64,000 bases of DNA, from positions 20,735 to 84,734 of the forward strand of contig CALJGV010000025.1 of assembly GCA_938075305.1 (NCBI GenBank), read 5' to 3'. The translations under genes and the position numbers were made by a program. Of the stretch, positions 17,733-25,842 are shown piece after piece. Below the pieces are notes generated by a model. It worked only from the letters and a program-made list of their open reading frames with translations, searched no databases and was not told the DNA's origin. Each line of letters starts with the position of its first letter. Positions within the stretch are counted from its first letter, which is position 1. The stretch comes from an uncultured bacterium. Lineage in GTDB: Bacteria > Planctomycetota > UBA1135 > GCA-002686595.

Positions 17733-18535
17733 GGGGTCGCCGGGCCCTCGTCACCGGCGCCTCCTCCGGGATCGGGGAGGCCGTCTCCCGGCTCCTCGCG
17801 GCCGAAGGCTATCGGGTGGCCCTGCTTGCGCGGAACCGCGAGCGCCTCGAGGCCGTCGCCTCGGAGCTCCCCCACCACCCCGAGGGCGGGCACCTCGTGT
17901 TGCCCTGCGACCTCACGAGCTTCGAGCAGATCGAGACGGCGGTTCGCTCTCTTGAGGAGGCCTTCGGTGGCCTCGACCTCCTGGTGAACAACGCCGGGAT
18001 CGGCTATCGCGCGCGGGTAAGCGAGCTGGATCCCGAGCCCCTCCGTCGGGTGTTCGACACGAACGTCTTCGCCCTGCTGCTGACCTGCAAGGCCTGCTAT
18101 CCGCTGCTCGTTCGCGGCCAGCGCCCAGGCGTGGTCAACATCTCGAGCGTGGTCGGCCGGCGAGGGATCCCCGGCCAGGCGGGCTACTCCGCCAGCAAGG
18201 CCGCCGTTTGTTCGATCGGCGAGGCCTTGCGTGTGGAGTGGGCGGAGGAGGACATCGCGGTCAGCACCCTCAACCCCGCCCTCACCGCGACGGGCTTCTT
18301 CCAGAACCAGCTGAACCCACAGCAGCTTCCCGACCCCGACCTCGACGAGGCGAGGCCCGCCAGCGAGGTGGCGCGTGAGATCCTCGCGCTCGATCAGCGC
18401 CCCCGTCCAGAGGTCTCCCTCCGGTGGAAGTGGCGGCTCCTTGGGATCCTCTCGATCCTCGCGCCGCGCCTTGCCGATCACGCTCTCGTGCGGCGGCTCG
18501 GCGGCGACTGGCGCGCGCCGGCGCGCCGGCCCTAG
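17729..18535 (+). CDS. Short-chain dehydrogenase/reductase (SDR)
   Basis: A 268-residue classical SDR. The dinucleotide-binding motif is TGASSGIGEA (about residues 9-18), the structural NNAG is present (LLVNNAGIG), and the catalytic Ser-Tyr-Lys set is in NISSVVGRRGIPGQAGYSAS plus the following Lys. The substrate is unknown. The start is TTG, overlapping the previous stop as TTGA; no ATG or GTG fits before the Rossmann motif. The stop shares a CTAG with the stop of the convergent gene on the other strand. Confidence 0.9.
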   Translation: MRGRRALVTGASSGIGEAVSRLLAAEGYRVALLARNRERLEAVASELPHHPEGGHLVLPCDLTSFEQIETAVRSLEEAFGGLDLLVNNAGIGYRARVSELDPEPLRRVFDTNVFALLLTCKACYPLLVRGQRPGVVNISSVVGRRGIPGQAGYSASKAAVCSIGEALRVEWAEEDIAVSTLNPALTATGFFQNQLNPQQLPDPDLDEARPASEVAREILALDQRPRPEVSLRWKWRLLGILSILAPRLADHALVRRLGGDWRAPARRP

Positions 18536-19197
18536 TTCCCGGTGCCGGTGTCCCCGAAGTCGGGCATCGGCGGGAGCTCGATGGGGCTCGCGGCTTCCGC
18601 TTCGATCGAGTCGAGGTCGAGGGTGTCCCCCAGCTCCACGGGGAGGGGCCCGGGGAGGTCGAGGCTCTCGGGCTCTTCGAGTCCGGCGAGCACCTCGGCG
18701 TCGGCCTCGTCGAAGATCGAACCCCAGCCGCCCTCGCGCTCGGGCACGACGCGGGCCTCGAGGTTGTCGCTAACCCAGCGCCGGTTCGACTCGACCGAGC
18801 TCACCAGCGGCAAGACCTCGGAGTCCGTCTGAACGGCGATCTGGGCCAGGACCTCGGCGGGGACGAGGCCGGGCATGGCCACCGTCAGGATCTGACCGAA
18901 GACGTCGACCGGGACGAGGTTGTGCTTGATGAAGAAGTCCTTGTCGATCTCCTCCTGCGCCACAGGGTTCGGCACGAGGAGCTCGATGGGCAGGAACGGA
19001 AGTTGGAAGGTCTCGCTGATCAGCTGCGCCAGCTCCCAGTCCGCCATGAGGCTCGAGGTCACGAGCGCCTCGCAAAAGCCCATCCCGCCCTCTCGGCTGA
19101 GCTGGAGAAGCTCACGAACCGGCTCGGGCGCCACGAGGCCTCGCTCGAGCAGCGTTTCCGCGAGCCGCGCGTAGTCCAGTCGCTGGGAGTACTTCAA
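18532..19197 (-). CDS. MshEN/GspE N-terminal-domain-like protein, orphan
   Basis: A protein of about 221 residues if read from a TTG preceded by GGAGA. The first ~150 residues (RLAETLLERGLVAPEPVREL, then PFLPIELLVPNPVAQEEIDK and NLVPVDVFGQILTVAMPG) match the N-terminal domain of type II secretion/type IV pilus ATPases (MshEN/T2SSE_N), which can bind c-di-GMP. The ATPase domain is absent; an acidic Glu/Asp/Leu/Pro tail replaces it. A longer frame reaches 19323 but its extra residues look non-coding. The gene follows gyrB on the same strand after 148 bp. The start is uncertain. Confidence 0.72.
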   Translation of the reverse strand: MKYSQRLDYARLAETLLERGLVAPEPVRELLQLSREGGMGFCEALVTSSLMADWELAQLISETFQLPFLPIELLVPNPVAQEEIDKDFFIKHNLVPVDVFGQILTVAMPGLVPAEVLAQIAVQTDSEVLPLVSSVESNRRWVSDNLEARVVPEREGGWGSIFDEADAEVLAGLEEPESLDLPGPLPVELGDTLDLDSIEAEAASPIELPPMPDFGDTGTGN

Positions 19198-19307
19198 GGG
19201 GATCTCCGCCCGCGGGGGATGCGGACTGAAGTTGCTTATCGGCCCCCAGGGCCAGCGCCTTGAACGGTTTAGCGAGAGTGGCGGAAGAGATCCGCAACAC
19301 CCTAGGA

Positions 19308-19325
19308 GGGTGCTTTCTGGCACCC
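19308..19325 (-). terminator. Weak hairpin after gyrB
   Basis: GGGTGC-TTTCTG-GCACCC forms a 6-bp stem with a 6-nt loop, 20 bp past the gyrB stop on the minus strand. There is no U-tract. It could be a weak terminator or a processing hairpin before the MshEN-like gene. Confidence 0.35.
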
Positions 19326-19345
19326 CGCGAGAGGCCCCCGGGGCC

Positions 19346-21793
19346 TCAGACGTCGAGGTTCGTGATCTCGAGCGCGTGCTGCTCGATGTACTCCCGGCGG
19401 GCCTCCACGCCCTCGCTCATCAGGATCGTGAAGATCTCATCCGCGCCGAGGGCGTCCTCGAGGGTCACCTGATAGAGGCTCCGCGTCGTGGGATCCATGG
19501 TGGACTCCCAGAGTTGGTCGTGGTTCATCTCGCCGAGGCCCTTGTAGCGCTGGATGTCCACGTCCGACTGAGCGCCCTTCTGGACCTCCTTCGCGAGGTC
19601 CATCAGGTTGGCGCACTCCTGCTCCGCGCCCTTCGCGCTGCGGACCAGGAAGTTGCCGCCGCCCTGGAACTGCAGGCCGCCCTCCGCGATCGCCCCGAGC
19701 ACCGCCTCGATCTCCTGCTGCTGCCGCAGGAACGTCACGACGATGTCGGCGTCCTGGCGAAGGACGTTGCTGTCGGGGCCTCGATAGACCTTGAGGTCGC
19801 CGTCGACGCCCTGTAGCTCGAGCCAGCCGTCGAGCTCTTCCTTGGTGCTGAAGAACTCCTCATTCGTGCCGCGTGCGGCGTGGATCGGCCGCAGCTGCGA
19901 ACCATCCCAGCGCTCGAGGAACTCGGTGAACGTGGTCTCCGACCACGCCGGGACTGCGCCGTCGACGAGGTTCTGAAGTTCCTGGAGCTGGTCCAGGAGG
20001 ACCTTCAGCTCGGCGCCCGTCCACTCCTTGCTCGCGGCCCGGTCCTCGACGGTGATCTGCTCGACGCCGCGCTCGAGGAGCGCCTTGCGCAGGGAGGGGT
20101 CGTCGACGATGTACTGGCTCTTCTTGCCCACCGTCAGCTTGTAGAGCGGCGGCTGGGCGATGTAGAGGTGACCGCGCTCGATGGTCTCGGGCATCTGCCG
20201 GAAGAAGAAGGTCAACAGCAGGGTGCGGATGTGGGAGCCGTCCACATCGGCGTCCGTCATGATGATGATCTTCCCGTAGCGCAGGTTCTCGATGTCAAAC
20301 TCGGCGCCGATGCCCGTGCCGAGGGCAGAGATGATCAGCTGGATCTCCTGGTGCCCGAGCATCTTGTCCAGCCTCGCCTTCTCGACGTTCAGGATCTTGC
20401 CCTTGATGGGGAGGATCGCCTGGTAGCGCCGGTCCCGGCCCTGCTTGGCCGGCCCGCCGGCCGAATCTCCCTCAACGATGTAGATCTCGGTCTCGTCGCG
20501 GTTCTTGCTCTGGCAGTCGGCGAGTTTGCCCGGCAGGTTGCCGCTGGCCAGCGCGGACTTGCGTCGCACGAGGTCTCGCGCCTTGCGCGCCGCGTCGCGG
20601 GCCTCCTTGGCCCGAACGGCCTTGCCGATGATCGCCTTCGCGGGCCCGGGGTTCTCCTCGAGGTAGGTGCCGAACATGTCGTTGACGGCCGCCTCCACGA
20701 TCCCCTGTGCCTCGCGGTTGCCCAGCTTGTCCTTGGTTTGGCCCTCGAACTGGGGGTCGGGGACCTTGAGAGAGAGGACGGCCGTGAGGCCCTCCCGCCA
20801 ATCGTCGCCCGAGGGCAGGTCCTGATTCTCCTTCACGAGCTTCCCTGCCCGCGCGTAGGCGCCGAGGGTCCTCGAGATCGCTCCCCGGAGGCCGGCAAGG
20901 TGTGTCCCGCCGCCGTGGGTGTTGATGTTGTTGACGAAGGTGAAGACGTTCTCCTGGTACGAGTCGGAGTACTGGAGGGCGAGCTCGACCTCGTACTCAG
21001 CGCCCGGGTCGTCGGTGGAAGGGACGGCCTTCGAGAAGTGGATGATGTCGTCGTGGAGGGCGGTCTTGTTCTTGTTGATGTGGCTGACGAAGGTCTTCAG
21101 CCCGTCAGGAAATTCGAAGGCCTCAGAGGCGCCCGTGCGCTCGTCCTCGAGCTCGATGCGGAGGCCGCGGGTCCCCATCAGATACGCGGTCTCGCGCAGC
21201 CGCTTCTCCACGATCTCGTACTCGACCTCAGTCGTGGAGAAGATCTCTGGATCAGCAAACCACGTGACGGTCGTGCCCGTCCGGTCCGTGGTCCCGGTGA
21301 CCTTCAGATCGCTGGCCTTCTCGCCGCGCGCGAACGTCATCTCGTGGACCTCGCCGTCCTTGTGCACCTCGACCTTCAGGAGGGTGGAGAGCGCGTTGAC
21401 GCACGAGACACCGACGCCATGCAGGCCGCCGGAGACCTTGTAGGCCTGGTCGTCGAACTTGCCGCCAGCGTGCAGCTTGGTGAGCACGACCTCGACTGCC
21501 GGGACGCCCTCTGTGGGGTGCATGCTGACCGGGATTCCCCGGCCGTCGTCCTGGACGGAGACCGAGCCATCCGCGCGCAGGATCACACGGCAGTGGGTCG
21601 CGTGCCCGGCGAGCGCCTCGTCCACGGCGTTGTCCACCACCTCCCAGATGAGGTGGTGCATTCCCCTTGAGTCGGTGTCCCCGATGTACATCGCAGGGCG
21701 CACCCGCACGGCCTCGAGTCCCTCGAGGATCGTGATCGAGTCCGCGCCGTACGTCGGGGTGGTGGCGTCAGCGGTCTGGTCTATGTCGCTCAT
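19346..21793 (-). CDS. gyrB: DNA gyrase subunit B
   Basis: An 815-residue type IIA topoisomerase ATPase subunit. The GHKL ATPase domain starts near DSITILEGLEAVRVRPAMYIGD and includes DDGRGIPV and GGLHGVGVSCVNAL. The TOPRIM region has VEGDSAGGPAKQGRDR and MTDADVDGSHIRTLLLTF, and YKGLGEMNHDQLW is near the C-terminus. The insertion between TOPRIM and the C-terminal part (about residues 570-740) is long, as in E. coli GyrB. The start overlaps the DUF721 gene stop by ATGA, so dnaN, the DUF721 gene and gyrB form an operon. gyrA is not in this window. Confidence 0.97.
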   Translation of the reverse strand: MSDIDQTADATTPTYGADSITILEGLEAVRVRPAMYIGDTDSRGMHHLIWEVVDNAVDEALAGHATHCRVILRADGSVSVQDDGRGIPVSMHPTEGVPAVEVVLTKLHAGGKFDDQAYKVSGGLHGVGVSCVNALSTLLKVEVHKDGEVHEMTFARGEKASDLKVTGTTDRTGTTVTWFADPEIFSTTEVEYEIVEKRLRETAYLMGTRGLRIELEDERTGASEAFEFPDGLKTFVSHINKNKTALHDDIIHFSKAVPSTDDPGAEYEVELALQYSDSYQENVFTFVNNINTHGGGTHLAGLRGAISRTLGAYARAGKLVKENQDLPSGDDWREGLTAVLSLKVPDPQFEGQTKDKLGNREAQGIVEAAVNDMFGTYLEENPGPAKAIIGKAVRAKEARDAARKARDLVRRKSALASGNLPGKLADCQSKNRDETEIYIVEGDSAGGPAKQGRDRRYQAILPIKGKILNVEKARLDKMLGHQEIQLIISALGTGIGAEFDIENLRYGKIIIMTDADVDGSHIRTLLLTFFFRQMPETIERGHLYIAQPPLYKLTVGKKSQYIVDDPSLRKALLERGVEQITVEDRAASKEWTGAELKVLLDQLQELQNLVDGAVPAWSETTFTEFLERWDGSQLRPIHAARGTNEEFFSTKEELDGWLELQGVDGDLKVYRGPDSNVLRQDADIVVTFLRQQQEIEAVLGAIAEGGLQFQGGGNFLVRSAKGAEQECANLMDLAKEVQKGAQSDVDIQRYKGLGEMNHDQLWESTMDPTTRSLYQVTLEDALGADEIFTILMSEGVEARREYIEQHALEITNLDV

Positions 21794-22161
21794 GAGCGGC
21801 GTTTCAACTTGAAGGAGAGCTTGCGGATCGTGGCGCCCTCGAGGAGGGCATCCGCGCGTGTTCGTAGGTCTTCGGAGGCGAACCCCCGGAGCTCGGAGAG
21901 CAGGGAAGAGTTGTCGACTTCGATGATCAGTTCGCCGCGCCGAAAGGAGACCGCGGTGGCGCGAGCCGAGAGCTCGGGCCCCACGGCCTCGTCCCAGGCC
22001 GCGAGGGCCGGAGCAGCCCTCTTGCGCTGCAGGACACGGGAGTCATCGAGGTATTCCTTGAGGGCGTCGCCCAGGGGCATCAACAGGCCGCGGTCTCGCT
22101 CCGAGTTCGTCCGCCTGGGGCGGCCCCGGCCTCGGGGGGAGCGGCGACGAGCGGCGGCCAT
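21790..22161 (-). CDS. DUF721 (DciA-like) protein
   Basis: A 123-residue protein of the DUF721 family. The core is LGDALKEYLDDSRVLQRKRA, AWDEAVGPELSARATAVSF, ELIIEVDNSSLLSELRG and a C-terminal IRKLSFKLKRRS, the KH-like fold of DciA. DciA is the ancestral loader of the replicative helicase DnaB in bacteria that lack DnaC/DnaI. The N-terminal 27 residues are Arg/Pro rich and may be absent if translation starts at the internal Met28. It lies 7 bp after dnaN and overlaps gyrB by ATGA. Confidence 0.82.
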   Translation of the reverse strand: MAAARRRSPRGRGRPRRTNSERDRGLLMPLGDALKEYLDDSRVLQRKRAAPALAAWDEAVGPELSARATAVSFRRGELIIEVDNSSLLSELRGFASEDLRTRADALLEGATIRKLSFKLKRRS

Positions 22162-22168
22162 CCAGGAC

Positions 22169-23269
22169 TCAGGCGTCCAGGGTGATGGGCATGACGATGT
22201 AGATGTGGTTCTCGCCGAGGGTGAACTTGCCCGGGCTGGTCTTCTGACCGAACTCGAGGATCACACGCTCGGGGGCGCCGTTCTTCAGGCCATCGAGGAC
22301 GTAGTCCGCGTTGAAGGCAATCTCGGCCTCCTCGCCCTTGAATGCGACCTCCATGTGGGCGGTTGCCTCGCCGCGGTCGGCGGAGTGGCCGAAGAGCTCG
22401 AGCTGCTCGCCCTTGACTCGGAAGCGGACCGCGCGGGTCTCGTCCCCCGAGACGTTGGAGACGAGTCGGAGTTTGCGGCTGAACTGCTCCGCGTCGGCCT
22501 CGATGGCGTTCCCACACTCGGCGGGGATCACGGCCTGGTACTGGGGGAAGTCGCCGTCGATGAGGCGGGCGAAGATCTCGGCGTTCTTCGAGCGGAGGCC
22601 GACCTGCCCATCCCGGAGGGAGAGGCGAATCTGGTCGAGGGGATCAGGGATCACTCGGCAGAACAACTGCATGCCTTTGGTGGGGATGATCGCGCTCGCC
22701 TTCTCGGCCCCGGCCATCTCCACGGGGATCGAGGCCATGGAGAGGCGCCGCCCATCCGTGGCGACCAGGCGCAGCTGATCGTTGTCTAGTTCGGTCAGCA
22801 CCCCGTGCATGGCGTATCGGCCGGGCTCACGGGCGGCGGCGAAGGCGGTGCGCCCCACGAGCCTCGAGAAGCTGCCTCCCTGGACGCTGACGGAACCTTG
22901 TTCGTCAAAGCGGGGGACGACCGGGAATTCGTCGGCGTCGGCTACAACGAGCTCACAGGAGTCCTCACCGCTGGTGATGGTGCAGCGCGTTTCATCGGTG
23001 GAGATCGTGACGGTCTCGCCGGAGAGGTCCCGTACGAAATCGAAGGCCGTCCTGGCGGGGATCACCACGGGCCCGGGCTCCGCGACCTCCACCTTGTCGA
23101 GCTTGAAGCGAACCGAGACCTCCTGGTCCGTGCCCACGAGCTCGACCTGATCGTCCGTGGCGACCAGGCAGACATTGGAGAGGATCGGCTTCGGGCTCTT
23201 GGTCGGGATGACGCCGCAGATGATGGCGAGCCCCTCACGCAGAGCGTCTCGATCGCAGGTGGCCTTCAT
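22169..23269 (-). CDS. dnaN: DNA polymerase III beta subunit (sliding clamp)
   Basis: A 366-residue beta clamp with three repeated clamp domains, the normal length. The N-terminus MKATCDRDALREGLAIICGVIP and internal VIPTKGMQLFCRVI and DGDFPQYQAVIPAE are characteristic, as is the C-terminal YIVMPITLDA, where the usual ending is MPMRL. The clamp tethers DNA polymerase III to DNA. A longer frame to 23443 exists, but the standard start aligns with ATG at 23269. It heads the dnaN, DUF721, gyrB operon. Confidence 0.96.
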   Translation of the reverse strand: MKATCDRDALREGLAIICGVIPTKSPKPILSNVCLVATDDQVELVGTDQEVSVRFKLDKVEVAEPGPVVIPARTAFDFVRDLSGETVTISTDETRCTITSGEDSCELVVADADEFPVVPRFDEQGSVSVQGGSFSRLVGRTAFAAAREPGRYAMHGVLTELDNDQLRLVATDGRRLSMASIPVEMAGAEKASAIIPTKGMQLFCRVIPDPLDQIRLSLRDGQVGLRSKNAEIFARLIDGDFPQYQAVIPAECGNAIEADAEQFSRKLRLVSNVSGDETRAVRFRVKGEQLELFGHSADRGEATAHMEVAFKGEEAEIAFNADYVLDGLKNGAPERVILEFGQKTSPGKFTLGENHIYIVMPITLDA

Positions 23270-23986
23270 GATGGATCTTGTTCCTTGTTGCGCCCCCGGG
23301 GTGGCCCGGGACGAAGAAGCGAGTGGTGGGAGGAAGCGCAGCTGCGTCGCTCGGCACGAGCTCGCACGCAGACCGGGTGGAGAGAGCCGCCAGGCCTCGA
23401 AGGGCTCGGCGCCAAGCGGAGCGGGGATCGTCGAGATCCTCACTCCGGGTCAGGGGGGCGTGGGAGATATGCGAGGCGTCCGGAGGGCGCGCATCACAGG
23501 CGAGGGGGTGAGTTTTCCAGACCCCGCTCCTGTAGTGATATCTTCGTCTTAATAGGGGCCCCTGTCTATCGTTCAAAGCGCCGCACTGGGCGACATAAGT
23601 CGCATACAACGTGTCACTTGTGAAGTCACCGAGGATGTGGAGAGCGCAGGCGAGACGGTGGGGGGGCGGTGGAAAACGCGGACCTTGTCCACGCCTGTCA
23701 ACGGTGCCGCCGGGCGGGCCTGTCGGGCGGCCGCGGAGTCCCCGAATTACCCACACTGGCCCACGGCGATGCTCCCCCAAGTGCCCACAGCGATCCACGG
23801 GGCGGGGCCCCCTTTGCACGCCCGCCCAAGGTCTCTTCAACAACGTTTCCCCAGGTCTATCCACGGGCCCCCGGGGGGGCGGCGGGGGGGCGGGCACACA
23901 ACACAGCGGCCGCCGATGGAGCGGGGGCTCCGGCGGCGGCCAGGGGGAGGCTCGGGGGCCCCGGGGGGCGCGGGCGCGGGGTGCGA
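23270..23986. other. dnaN-dnaA intergenic region, candidate oriC
   Basis: A 717-bp stretch without a supported gene between the dnaN start and the dnaA stop. It contains a locally AT-richer patch at about 23530-23620 and several degenerate DnaA-box-like 9-mers: TGTGGAGAG at 23636-23644, TTGTCCACG at 23685-23693, TTACCCACA at 23747-23755 and CTATCCACG at 23857-23865. A GCGAC-ATAA-GTCGC inverted repeat lies at 23590-23603. The dnaA side is extremely G-rich on the plus strand (seven-G runs at 23873-23879 and 23884-23890, then four runs of five or more G to 23968). Position next to dnaA/dnaN, AT patch and box cluster together make an origin plausible, but no box is perfect. Confidence 0.55.
23549..23576 (-). 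promoter_or_regulatory. Candidate sigma70 promoter for dnaN operon
   Basis: On the minus strand TTGAAC and TATTAA are separated by 16 nt, about 280 nt upstream of the dnaN ATG. Each hexamer matches consensus at four of six positions, so this is a moderate candidate. It overlaps the AT-richer part of the candidate origin. Confidence 0.35.
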
Positions 23987-25579
23987 TCAGGGGCGGCCGC
24001 CCGAGCCAAGGCGGTCGAGGAAGTGCTGGATCCGCCGCGAGAACTCCCGGTCCGCGGCGATCTCCTTCTCGATCTTCTCGACCGCGTAGAGGACCGTCGT
24101 GTGGTCGCGGCCACCGAAGAAGCCCCCGACCTCCTCGAGGGAGTGCCGCGTGACCTTCCGAGAGAGGTACATGGCCACCTGGCGCGGGAAGGCGATGGCC
24201 TTCGTGCGCTTCTTCGATTGCAGCTCGGAGAGCTTGACCTGGTAGTGCTCGGTGACGAGGGAGATGATGTCGTCCACCGTCGGAACGCCGGCGCGCACCT
24301 CGATGAGGCCCGCGAGGGCCTCCCGCGCGAGGTCCACGGAGATCTTGGCGTTGGTGAGCCGCGTGTAACCGAAGAGGCGGGTGACGGCGCCCTCCAGCTC
24401 CCGGACGTTCTCCTCGATGTTCTCCGAGATGAACTGGGCGACGTCGTCGGGGAGCTCGGTCCCGCGCTCGCGGGCCTTGCGCTTGACGATGGCCATGCGC
24501 GTCTCGAAGCACGGGGGCTCGATCTCGGTGACCATGCCCCACTTGAACCGCGAGACGAGGCGGTCTTGGAGGGTGGGGATGTCCTTTGGCGGACTGTCCG
24601 ACGAGAGGACGATCTGCTTGCCCGCGTTGTAGAGAGAGTTGAACGTGTGGAAGAACTCTTCCTGGGTCCGCTCCTTGTTGGCGAGGAGCTGGATGTCGTC
24701 CACGACGAGCACGTCGATGTTCCGGTACTTGTCCCGGAAGGACATCATGTCGCCGTTCTCGAGGGCGTCGATGAAGTGGTTCACGAACGTCTCGCACGAC
24801 AGGTACAGGATGCGCGACTCGGGGAACCGCTCGAGGACGGAGTAACAGAAGGCCTGCAGGAGGTGTGTCTTGCCGACGCCCACTCGCCCGTGGAGGAAGA
24901 GGGGGTTGTAGGACTTGCCCGGCTGCTCGGCTGCGCCGAGGGCTGCGGCGTGCCCGAAGCGGTTGCATGGCCCGACCACAAAGCTCTCGAAGGTGCACTT
25001 GGGGTTCAGGACGAAGTCGCTGGCCGCGTCGAGCTGGCTGCGCCGGATCGGCTGCTGCTCCCGTCGGGCGGGCGCCCCGGGGGCGGCGGCCCGGGCGGGC
25101 TCGGGGGCGGCCACCGGCTCCGGGGGGGGCTCCACAACGAGGCTCTCCGGCTGCTCCACGAGGACGACCTCCCGGTCGGCGCCGAGGATGGAGTCCACGG
25201 CGCGCTGCAGGACGTCGAGGTAGTACTTGGCGATCCACTCCTTGGCGAAGCTGTTGGGCACCGCCACCACCGCGCTGTCGTCGTCGACGCGGATCAGCTT
25301 GGAGCGCTTGAACCAGGTCTGGAACTGCTCCGGGGCGAGGGCCGCGACGAGGGCGTCCCTGAGGCTCTCGGCCAGGTGCTCGACCTGCTCGCCCTCCGCG
25401 ACGGCTCCGTGACCCTCGGGGGCCTCGGGGCGGCGAACCTCCGCATCGAAGAGCCCGCGGCCGGGCCGGTCCGAGCGCTCGGACCGCGGCGAGGCGGTGC
25501 GGGCGACCCGGGGGCTAGGCCTATCGGGGAGCTCGGCCCGTGAGGGGAGCGAGCCGGAGTCGAGGGTGGGGTCGTCCAT
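23987..25579 (-). CDS. dnaA: Chromosomal replication initiator DnaA
   Basis: A 530-residue DnaA. After an unusually long disordered Arg/Pro-rich N-terminal extension (about 65 residues) comes domain I (ALAPEQFQTWFKRSKLIRV). A Pro/Ala linker follows, then the AAA+ domain with Walker A GRVGVGKTHLLQAF and Walker B VLVVDDIQLLANKERTQEEF. Domain IV carries the box-binding signature GGRDHTTVLYAVEKI near residue 495. DnaA melts the origin after binding DnaA boxes. The ATG at 25579 is preferred; an alternative in-frame start lies at 25627, and the longer frame runs through the promoter and the cysteine desulfurase gene. Confidence 0.95.
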   Translation of the reverse strand: MDDPTLDSGSLPSRAELPDRPSPRVARTASPRSERSDRPGRGLFDAEVRRPEAPEGHGAVAEGEQVEHLAESLRDALVAALAPEQFQTWFKRSKLIRVDDDSAVVAVPNSFAKEWIAKYYLDVLQRAVDSILGADREVVLVEQPESLVVEPPPEPVAAPEPARAAAPGAPARREQQPIRRSQLDAASDFVLNPKCTFESFVVGPCNRFGHAAALGAAEQPGKSYNPLFLHGRVGVGKTHLLQAFCYSVLERFPESRILYLSCETFVNHFIDALENGDMMSFRDKYRNIDVLVVDDIQLLANKERTQEEFFHTFNSLYNAGKQIVLSSDSPPKDIPTLQDRLVSRFKWGMVTEIEPPCFETRMAIVKRKARERGTELPDDVAQFISENIEENVRELEGAVTRLFGYTRLTNAKISVDLAREALAGLIEVRAGVPTVDDIISLVTEHYQVKLSELQSKKRTKAIAFPRQVAMYLSRKVTRHSLEEVGGFFGGRDHTTVLYAVEKIEKEIAADREFSRRIQHFLDRLGSGGRP

Positions 25580-25756
25580 TCGTGCGATTCGAACGGTGCC
25601 GTGCGGGAGTCCGCGAGCGGGCAGCATGTGGGAGGAAGGGGGCCTCTGCCCCGGCATCGAGCGGGGTGGGAGGAGGGGCAGGCGGAGCGGTCTGTAGCAG
25701 GGCGCGGCGAAGGGGGCGCTGCGCGGTGGCGGTTGCCGGCCAGCGGTTCGGACCTG

Positions 25757-25785
25757 ATTACACGCGCGATTCAAGAACGCGTCAA
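25757..25785 (-). promoter_or_regulatory. Sigma70-type promoter for dnaA
   Basis: On the minus strand TTGACG (25780-25785) and TGTAAT (25757-25762) are separated by 17 nt, each matching consensus at five of six positions. Transcription would start near 25750, about 170 nt before the dnaA ATG. It lies in the 263-bp gap between the cysteine desulfurase stop and dnaA, the expected place. Confidence 0.65.
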
Positions 25786-25842
25786 CGGCCCCAGGCCCCT
25801 GGCGGTCGCCCGGGACCTTGGGCGACGGTGGAGAACCGGGAC

